DNA of 58,465 nucleotides from Candidatus Bathyarchaeota archaeon RBG_16_48_13 (GTDB lineage: Archaea > Thermoproteota > Bathyarchaeia > RBG-16-48-13). Shown here piece after piece: positions 49,406 to 58,465 of the stretch (positions are counted from its first letter, which is position 1; each line of letters opens with the position of its first letter). Under the pieces are notes generated by a model, which made no database searches, was not told the origin of the DNA, and was given only the letters and a program-made list of their open reading frames with translations. The stretch is from NCBI GenBank assembly GCA_001775995.1, contig MEZH01000007.1, positions 264,806 through 323,270 of the forward strand, read 5' to 3'. A program made the position numbers and the translations under genes.

Positions 49406-49545
49406 TGGTGGGCCGGATGGGATTTGAACCCGCGACCTTTCGGTTCCTGAGCATTGATCATATCAGCTTCGTCCCCAGCCCCATGAGGGCCAAGTCGAAC
49501 GCTCTCTATGGCCATGTTGTGGAAACCATGCTGAGCTACCGGCCC
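49406..49545 (-). tRNA. tRNA-Ile (GAT) with three introns
   Basis: Acceptor GGGCCGG (49545-49539) pairs with CCGGCCC (49416-49410), then A73 and encoded CCA. A proper tRNA emerges only after three removals. About 18 bases come out of the D loop (49523-49506), 28 bases within the 5' anticodon stem at 30/31 (49495-49468) and 16 bases at 37/38 (49460-49445). The product has anticodon arm TTCGG-CTGATAA-CCGAA, anticodon GAT. The T arm GCGGG-TTCAAAT-CCCAT holds a G-T and a C-A opposition, unusual for a functional tRNA. Other anticodon readings (TGG, CAT within the inserts) leave unpaired stems, so Ile is preferred. Confidence 0.85.
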
Positions 49546-49673
49546 ATGCAACCAATTGCACTAGATCAGCCAACATTTATTAAAGGATTTCTTGAGCATC
49601 CCGGACAAGCGATTCCGAAACCAGCATTGTTATGCAAACATTAAAAACAACCTCTTAAGAATTCTATTCGTCA

Positions 49674-49789
49674 GGGCCGGTAGTTCAGCCTGGTATGAAG
49701 GTACCATTCAGGATCATGCAAACGACGCCTTCGCATGTTAGTACAGAAAGAGGCGGAGGTCCGGGGTTCAAATCCCCGCCGGTCCACCA
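49674..49789 (+). tRNA. tRNA-Ala (CGC) with two introns
   Basis: Acceptor GGGCCGG with CCGGTCC places a G3-U70 wobble pair, the universal alanine identity element; A73 and CCA follow. Removing about 23 bases (49700-49722) at the 3' side of the D stem and 15 bases (49736-49750) at 37/38 gives anticodon arm ACGCC-TTCGCAA-GGCGG with anticodon CGC. The T arm CGGGG-TTCAAAT-CCCCG is perfect. The outermost anticodon-stem pair would be A27-G43, a mismatch. Confidence 0.88.
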
Positions 49790-49793
49790 GATT

Positions 49794-50075
49794 TCAAAAT
49801 AGGTTCAGAAAATTCTTTGTAGGTTTAAAGGCAGAACTGTTGACCAGCTTGAGTTTCTGACTGTGAGTCAGCTTTTTGATCTGTCTTTCTCGCCGCATCG
49901 CTTCACACTGCAAATCGTGTCCTTCAATATAGACTAACCTTTTCGGCCTGTGCAGATGAGTGTATTTGGCTCCTTTTCCCCTCTTGTGAAACCCCATACG
50001 GGACTCTGGGTTCTTTGTGTAGCCGGTATAGAAGGTATCACCTTCGCATAGAAGCATGTAGACATAGTATGGCAT
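49794..50075 (-). CDS. GIY-YIG domain nuclease-like protein
   Basis: This 93-residue stand-alone GIY-YIG protein (UPF0213/YhbQ-like) has YYVYMLLCEGDTFYTGYT (GIY-YIG strands), the conserved Arg in PESRMGFHKRGKGAKYTHLH and the Glu in ERQIKKLTHSQK. Small proteins of this type are found scattered across bacteria and archaea, sometimes in mobile contexts; their substrate is unclear. It ends 5 bases from the tRNA-Ala 3' end. Confidence 0.9.
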   Translation of the reverse strand: MPYYVYMLLCEGDTFYTGYTKNPESRMGFHKRGKGAKYTHLHRPKRLVYIEGHDLQCEAMRRERQIKKLTHSQKLKLVNSSAFKPTKNFLNLF

Positions 50076-50164
50076 CCCTCCAACTCCTTCAAAGATTCGC
50101 TGACAGGCGATCTAGACGTGTGGAACAGATTGTGTTCATGGAGCAATCGCGGAAAATGGAATTC

Positions 50165-50395
50165 TTACATCAACGGCTCCACGATCTTTACTCCGGGGAC
50201 GCGTTTCTTCAAAGTTGCTTCTACGAGACTCAGGAAAGTCAAGCCTGACATTGGGCAACTCGCACAGCTACCCATGAGTCTGACTCTCACCACTCCCTTC
50301 TTCTCGTCGACATCTATGAGCTCGACGTCTCCGCCGTCAGCAGCTAATCTCGGTCGAACGTATTCATTCAGGACTTTTTCGACATCCTCACGCAT
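50165..50395 (-). CDS. NifU C-terminal (Nfu-type) Fe-S scaffold protein
   Basis: This 76-residue Nfu-domain protein has the start VLNEYVRPRLAADGGDVEL and the cluster-binding MGSCASCPMSGLT (Cys44, Cys47). Such stand-alone domains carry 4Fe-4S clusters to apo-proteins. Complete for a single-domain Nfu; no other Fe-S assembly genes are adjacent. Confidence 0.92.
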   Translation of the reverse strand: MREDVEKVLNEYVRPRLAADGGDVELIDVDEKKGVVRVRLMGSCASCPMSGLTFLSLVEATLKKRVPGVKIVEPLM

Positions 50396-50820
50396 GGAAA
50401 TCTCCTCTTTATGCAGGATATCAGATTAACCTTGCTGGCTTTCATATAATCGTTGCTTCCGAGGGAGGAGATTCTTCTCATGAGAGCAGTCAATTATTGG
50501 GGTAAAGCCCATTGGTGGAGGTACGTTTGTCATCGGCTTGCCCGTATGATGAGTCAAAAGGAAGGTTTATCTCTGACCAAGAACAAAAGAGTTAAATGTT
50601 CTGCTATTGAGTTGAGCAGACGCCCCGCAACTAATTACAGTGGCGGCATCGACTTGGACGCTGAGGGCGGTTCGCCCGTAAGGATGACAAAGTCGATCTC
50701 CAGGTGCGGGGAAAGTAATGAAGACCCAAATAACCGTCAAGAACATTTGGGTCCGATGTTGGTTCGACGTTTAGCCCGTCAATCTTCAGCCAGTTGAACA
50801 ATTTGGTCGTCTCCTAGACA
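50396..50820 (+). other. rRNA leader and promoter region
   Basis: There is no convincing protein gene here. TATA-like stretches occur at about 50565-50573 (GGTTTATCT) and 50590-50599 (GAGTTAAATG), which could start the rRNA transcript. The segment 50786-50800 (CTTCAGCCAGTTGAA) pairs with 52326-52340 after the 16S gene, forming the 16S processing stem. Confidence 0.65.
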
Positions 50821-52321
<1,501 letters not shown>

Positions 52322-52479
52322 AGATTTCGACTGGCTGAAGGACGATAGTTATACGTCGAACCAGGAAGATGCAACCAGGGAGATTCATGCTCTGCTGGTG
52401 AAGGGCTCAGTGGGCTGTGGCTCATGATGAAGGCCGTGCATAGGTATTGGACGCCATCTAGGTATTGGGTTTCATAGTA
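52322..52479 (+). other. 16S-23S spacer with processing stems, no tRNA
   Basis: This spacer of about 160 bases holds the 3' half of the 16S stem (52326-52340) and the 5' half of the 23S stem (52443-52467). Unlike most euryarchaeal operons it has no tRNA-Ala. Confidence 0.75.
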
Positions 52480-55560
<3,081 letters not shown>

Positions 55561-55564
55561 AGCT

Positions 55565-55589
55565 CAATACCTGGGCGATATCCAATACC
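55565..55589 (+). other. 3' half of the 23S processing stem
   Basis: CAATACC...CCAATACC pairs with 52443-52467. The outer 8-9 bp and the inner 7-8 bp pair well around an imperfect middle, which may hold the bulge-helix-bulge cut by the splicing endonuclease. Confidence 0.6.
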
Positions 55590-55645
55590 GATAGAATGCG
55601 CGGCAAATCTTGATCCAAAGTTCTAATTTTTTAAGTATAGTTATT

Positions 55646-55660
55646 CCTTTTTTTGTTTCT
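55646..55660 (+). terminator. Oligo-T terminator after 23S
   Basis: A run of seven T followed by GTTTCT lies between the 23S stem and the RNase P RNA promoter, typical of archaeal termination. Confidence 0.5.
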
Positions 55661-55669
55661 TTGGAGAAC

Positions 55670-55677
55670 TTTTTATT
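55670..55677 (+). promoter_or_regulatory. TATA box for RNase P RNA
   Basis: TTTTTATT lies 24-31 bases before the predicted RNA 5' end at about 55701, the expected distance for transcription starting at the mature end. Confidence 0.55.
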
Positions 55678-55700
55678 GATGATCTCCAGTAGAGTTGTTA

Positions 55701-56000
55701 GGGCAAGCCGGTGAGCAGGTTACGGATGCCATAGGCGTCTGAGGAAGCTCCTCCCTCCCCATAGAATAGGGGCATCGCGAGATGCAGGGGGAAACCCCTA
55801 GCTCCTGCACAGAAACGATATCTCCGCCATCCAATGGAAATGACGCGGTCGAACCGTCGATGACGATGGCAGGTGGAGTGAAACGTCTGCCTCCCTTGGA
55901 GAAAGGCCATATAGGGGCTGATGAGACTATGTGAGAGCCCGGGTAGGCCGATTAGCTGAATCCTGCTTAAAACAGAAGGAGGGCTACGGCCGGCTTGCCT
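55701..56000 (+). ncRNA. rnpB: RNase P RNA (archaeal type A)
   Basis: This RNA of about 300 bases is the catalytic component that trims tRNA 5' leaders. Its ends pair (GGGCAAGCCGG with CCGGCTTGCC) as helix P1. Conserved parts are GAGGAAGCTCCTCCC (CR-I), GGGGGAAACCCC, ACAGAAACGATATC (CR-II/III), GGAGTGAAACGTCTGCC and, near the 3' end, CTGCTTAAAACAGAAGGAGGGCTACGG (CR-V region). It sits between the rRNA genes and tsr3 with its own TATA box. A frame on the opposite strand (55698-56051) is a by-product of this structure. Confidence 0.93.
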
Positions 56001-56031
56001 CTTAGATATCCTCCGATTGGATGAACTGCAG

Positions 56032-56577
56032 ATGAGGAGCGAGACAAACAAAGCATTTGGCCCTAAGTTAATGGCTTTGATAATGGGTCAGGATGACCCG
56101 AAAAAGTGCAGCTCGGCTAAGCTTAACCGTTTTGGTTATGTGCGAGAGATCTTTCGGTTTTCACAAATCCCCGCAAACGCCATAGTCCTAAACCCGCTCT
56201 CGAGTTTGGTCCTAATTCCACAGGATAGGAAGTTCTTGCATCACGGGCTGGTCGTCGTGGATTGCTCGTGGGAGAGGTTCAAGGAAGCGTTCAGAACAGG
56301 AACACGTGGAGTACAAAGGCGCTTGCCGAGCCTCCTAGCGGCAAACCCCATAAATTACGGAAAGATCGGCAAGCTATCCTCGGTAGAGGCATGGGCGGCT
56401 GCTCTTTGTGTAATGGGAGATGAGAAAGAGGCTGAGCTGATACTCTCAAAATTCAAATGGGGCCCAAATTTCCTAATCCTAAATGAGGAACCCCTAAAGG
56501 AGTACAGTCTATCCGGAAATATTGAAGCTGTTCTGGAAGCAGAGAGATCTTACTTCTCTAGATCAGAGGCAGGATAG
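56032..56577 (+). CDS. tsr3: Tsr3-family 16S rRNA aminocarboxypropyltransferase (DUF367)
   Basis: This protein of about 181 residues transfers the aminocarboxypropyl group of SAM to a hypermodified uridine of small-subunit rRNA. Diagnostic blocks are DDPKKCSSAKL, VVVDCSWERF, RRLPSLLAANPINYGKIGKLSSVEAWAAAL and FKWGPNFLILNEEPLKEY. ATG 56032 is chosen; a TTG at 56017 adds five residues and begins only 17 bases after the RNase P RNA. It overlaps convergent nnr by 15 bases. Confidence 0.93.
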   Translation: MRSETNKAFGPKLMALIMGQDDPKKCSSAKLNRFGYVREIFRFSQIPANAIVLNPLSSLVLIPQDRKFLHHGLVVVDCSWERFKEAFRTGTRGVQRRLPSLLAANPINYGKIGKLSSVEAWAAALCVMGDEKEAELILSKFKWGPNFLILNEEPLKEYSLSGNIEAVLEAERSYFSRSEAG

Positions 56578-58110
56578 GGCATCTTCTATTGCTTTGGGTA
56601 TCTTCTCAACGATGTCGGAGGCGACCAAGTGATAGCCCTTCTCAGCTGCTACCAAGTCACCTGCAACGCCATTGACGAATGCTCCGGCTGTCGCCGCCTT
56701 AAGTGGTTCATTCCCCTGCGATAGGAAGGCCCCAACAATACCGGACAACGTATCACCAGTCCCTCCCACCGTCATGCCGGGGTTACCAGTGAAATTGAAC
56801 CTCACTGAAATGCCATCAGATATTATGTCAACGGGCCCCTTCAACAAGATCACAGCGCCAAGTTTTTTTGCTTCCTTTCTGACATGCTCAGCCTTGGACA
56901 TGATTTCGTCAGGTGGGCTCGTTCCTGCGAGCATCTCGTACTCCTTTATATGTGGGGTGCAGACCAGCGGTACTTTCAACCTTCGCTTAACATTGGCGAA
57001 CGCTTTGAGTCCATCAGCGTCTAGAAGCATAGGTACCCCCCTATCCTCGACCATGCGGACTATCTTCTCAACTGCGTCAACAGTCTCTCTTTCAAGACCT
57101 AGCCCTGGCCCAATGACGACCGCGTCCACTTTGGAGAGCGCCGCCTCTATTGCGGATAGCGCTCTGGAGGAGAGGTTCTTTCCCTCCAGCTTGATTGTTA
57201 TAAGGTCTGGAGACATGGAAGATATATCGTGAGCTACCTTTTCAGGGGTTGCTACATAGGCCAAGTCAATGCCGGTTCTAAGAGCGGCGGTGGCGACCAA
57301 GGCTGGCGCACCAATGAAGGTTTCGCTGCCGCCTACAACTAGAAGTCTACCATTGTCTCCTTTGTGGGACGTTTTCTTCCTTCTACGGGCTGCGAGGTAA
57401 AGATCGCCGGGCCCGACGAAGAGTTCCGCTTCCGGAGGGATGCCTATGCTGACTTCAACCAACTCGCCTATATATTTCCTGGCCTTCATGAGTCCGGACT
57501 TAGCTCGGTGAAAGGTAATTGTCATGTCCGCTTTAACGGCAACGTTTTCTACGGACCCGGAATCTGCGTTCAAGCCGGTAGGGCAATCAATGGCCACTAG
57601 GAAGCTTTTCATCTGATTTATCTTCTCGACGGCTTCCAATATGGGGGTCCTGAGAGGACCCGAAGAACTCGTACCTAAAAGCGCATCAATGATCACCTCC
57701 CCTTTGGGATCTGGAATTAGCTTCGAATCTGGCGATATCTGAACCCTTACAGATCGCGTCATCCTAGATAATGCATTCCAGTTTGTCTTGGCTGCTGGGT
57801 TCTTGATCTCATCTGGACTTCCAATCAGAACGACTGTGGTATTGAAATCTCTTGAGGCTAAGTGCCTAGCCGCAACAAAACCGTCGCCCCCGTTCCCGCC
57901 AATGCCTGCAAATATCATGACCTTAGCCTTCTTGGGGTCGAAGCGCGACGAGACAAAACGAGCGACCTCAGCTCCCGCGTTCTCCATGAGTTGAAGAGTT
58001 GAGACGCCGAGGTAGGATGAGTTGAGCTCAAGAGCTTTCATATCCTGGCTGGATATTATTTTAATCCCACTCTCTTTCATATCAATCAGCGCTTGGGTGT
58101 TTGTCTGCAA
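56563..58110 (-). CDS. nnr: Bifunctional NAD(P)HX epimerase / ADP-dependent NAD(P)HX dehydratase
   Basis: This 515-residue repair enzyme for hydrated nicotinamide cofactors has two domains. The N-terminal YjeF epimerase domain has IISSQDMKALELNSSYLGVS, MENAGAEVARF, FAGIGGNGGDGFVAARHLA and ATDCPTG-like VAIDCPTGLNADSG. The C-terminal ribokinase-like dehydratase has HKGDNGRLLVVGGSETFIGAP, VIGPGLGLERE, LLDADGLKAF and the catalytic GGTGDTLSGIVGAFL. The fusion is the common bacterial and archaeal form. Length normal. Confidence 0.96.
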   Translation of the reverse strand: MQTNTQALIDMKESGIKIISSQDMKALELNSSYLGVSTLQLMENAGAEVARFVSSRFDPKKAKVMIFAGIGGNGGDGFVAARHLASRDFNTTVVLIGSPDEIKNPAAKTNWNALSRMTRSVRVQISPDSKLIPDPKGEVIIDALLGTSSSGPLRTPILEAVEKINQMKSFLVAIDCPTGLNADSGSVENVAVKADMTITFHRAKSGLMKARKYIGELVEVSIGIPPEAELFVGPGDLYLAARRRKKTSHKGDNGRLLVVGGSETFIGAPALVATAALRTGIDLAYVATPEKVAHDISSMSPDLITIKLEGKNLSSRALSAIEAALSKVDAVVIGPGLGLERETVDAVEKIVRMVEDRGVPMLLDADGLKAFANVKRRLKVPLVCTPHIKEYEMLAGTSPPDEIMSKAEHVRKEAKKLGAVILLKGPVDIISDGISVRFNFTGNPGMTVGGTGDTLSGIVGAFLSQGNEPLKAATAGAFVNGVAGDLVAAEKGYHLVASDIVEKIPKAIEDALSCL

Positions 58111-58129
58111 TTAATTCAGAAAGTCTTTT

Positions 58130-58163
58130 TAGGCATTTAAAGATGAATTACAGTTAGGAGGAT
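58130..58163 (+). promoter_or_regulatory. TATA-like box and ribosome-binding site for the RAM-domain gene
   Basis: CATTTAAAG (about 58133-58141) is 28-36 bases before the ATG, and TAGGAGG (58156-58162) gives a strong ribosome-binding site. The region is also the divergent promoter for nnr. Confidence 0.45.
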
Positions 58164-58168
58164 TCAAG

Positions 58169-58405
58169 ATGCCCTTAGCTTTTGTGTTAATAAATGCGGA
58201 GATAGGCTCCGAGAACGCCGTCCTTGCGGAGCTAAAAAAGATAGAAAACGTGAAGGAAGCAAATGTTGTCTATGGAGTATATGATATTATTGCGAAGGTC
58301 GAGGCTGACACCATGGACAAGTTGAAGGCGATGGTTACCTGGAGAGTTAGAAGGCTTGACAAAGTGCGTTCAACGTTGACCATGATCGTCGTGGAAGGCT
58401 CCTAG
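58169..58405 (+). CDS. Lrp/AsnC-type ligand-binding (RAM) domain protein
   Basis: This 78-residue protein consists only of the RAM (ACT-like) sensor domain of Lrp/AsnC regulators: AFVLINAEIGSENAVLAEL, NVVYGVYDIIAKVEADTMDKL, and the closing VRSTLTMIVVEGS. There is no helix-turn-helix, so it is one of the stand-alone RAM proteins common in archaea, thought to bind amino acids or assemble with full-length regulators. Strong GGAGG upstream. Confidence 0.9.
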   Translation: MPLAFVLINAEIGSENAVLAELKKIENVKEANVVYGVYDIIAKVEADTMDKLKAMVTWRVRRLDKVRSTLTMIVVEGS

Positions 58406-58465
58406 ACATACCTTTGCCGTCACGGTGATTCAGGGAGGCTCCAAGAATGGTCCCTGACCGAAGGC

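Noticed and set aside
49406-49545. Reading this tRNA as Pro (CTTGG) or Met (CTCATGG)
   Set aside because: Both loops lie inside an insert and leave the 3' exon CCGAA unpaired; the GAT reading closes all stems.
50453-50797. Plus-strand open frame just before the 16S gene
   Set aside because: It lies in the rRNA leader, includes the 16S processing-stem half and has no protein-like composition.
55698-56051. 117-codon minus-strand frame
   Set aside because: It is antisense to the RNase P RNA, whose conserved regions explain the sequence.

Overview
The window is archaeal chromosome, almost entirely coding. Diagnostic genes are aIF1A, aIF2-beta, aRF1, topoisomerase VI B, CofD, a Rio kinase, a Dim2-like KH protein, Tsr3, archaeal RNase P RNA, TATA-box promoters and a 16S gene with an archaeal 5' end. 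FtsZ, a 16S-23S spacer without tRNA-Ala, no 5S next to the 23S, and heavily intron-bearing tRNA genes point to the TACK side (Bathyarchaeia or deep Nitrososphaeria-like). I could not place it by alignment. The 16S 3' end carries an anti-Shine-Dalgarno, and many genes have GGAGG-type sites.

Layout. 1-4485: end of a class III aminotransferase; both subunits of the aconitase-X type phosphomevalonate dehydratase; a free-standing FbiB-C-terminal-like nitroreductase directly followed by cofD; an HTH regulator. 4754-10735: a redoxin; threonine synthase (apparent AUA start); indolepyruvate ferredoxin oxidoreductase (iorAB); a frameshifted DUF131 membrane gene; ftsZ preceded by a 45-residue ribbon-helix-helix protein. 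10972-19794: an MtaB-type tRNA methylthiotransferase with a MoaD-like protein and the two glycine decarboxylase P subunits (minus strand), then a phosphoribosyltransferase, MTA phosphorylase, a hexapeptide acyltransferase and a large signal-anchored coiled-coil protein (plus strand). 19795-20641: decayed small genes beside tRNA-Gln. 20786-28577: a Trm112-like protein, nucleotide-sugar genes (DUF354, UDP-sugar dehydrogenase, Gfo/Idh/MocA oxidoreductase), a PHP protein, metG and ahcY. 28709-33349: information processing (aIF2-beta, DUF424, aIF1A, Rio1, Dim2-like KH, top6B). 33398-38088: tRNA-Asn, -Met, -Glu and -Leu, a broken C2H2 zinc-finger gene, guaA and a matrixin-like protease. 38214-49273: a radical SAM protein, copper ATPase plus metallochaperone, DUF362, a flavin reductase, UMP kinase, aRF1, valS and a metallo-beta-lactamase. 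49406-56000: tRNA-Ile, tRNA-Ala, a GIY-YIG protein, an Nfu-like protein, 16S-23S and RNase P RNA. 56032-end: tsr3, nnr and a Lrp-type RAM protein.

The genes fit an anaerobic, amino-acid-using archaeon that makes F420 and isoprenoids. Ferredoxin-linked keto-acid oxidation, glycine decarboxylation and methyl-cycle recycling (ahcY, MTA phosphorylase, metG) sit beside ribosome and tRNA maturation genes.

The strongest unusual signals are these. Seven tRNA genes appear to hold 13 introns, up to three per gene and mostly at non-canonical positions. A dehydro-F420 reductase-like gene is coupled to cofD in an archaeon. Three genes have near-cognate start codons (AUA, CUG, CUG), each behind a Shine-Dalgarno. 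Several small genes are frameshifted, including a C2H2 zinc-finger protein and a gene cluster beside tRNA-Gln. Coordinates and reading frames were worked by hand. Family assignments rest on recognised motifs, not on database searches.
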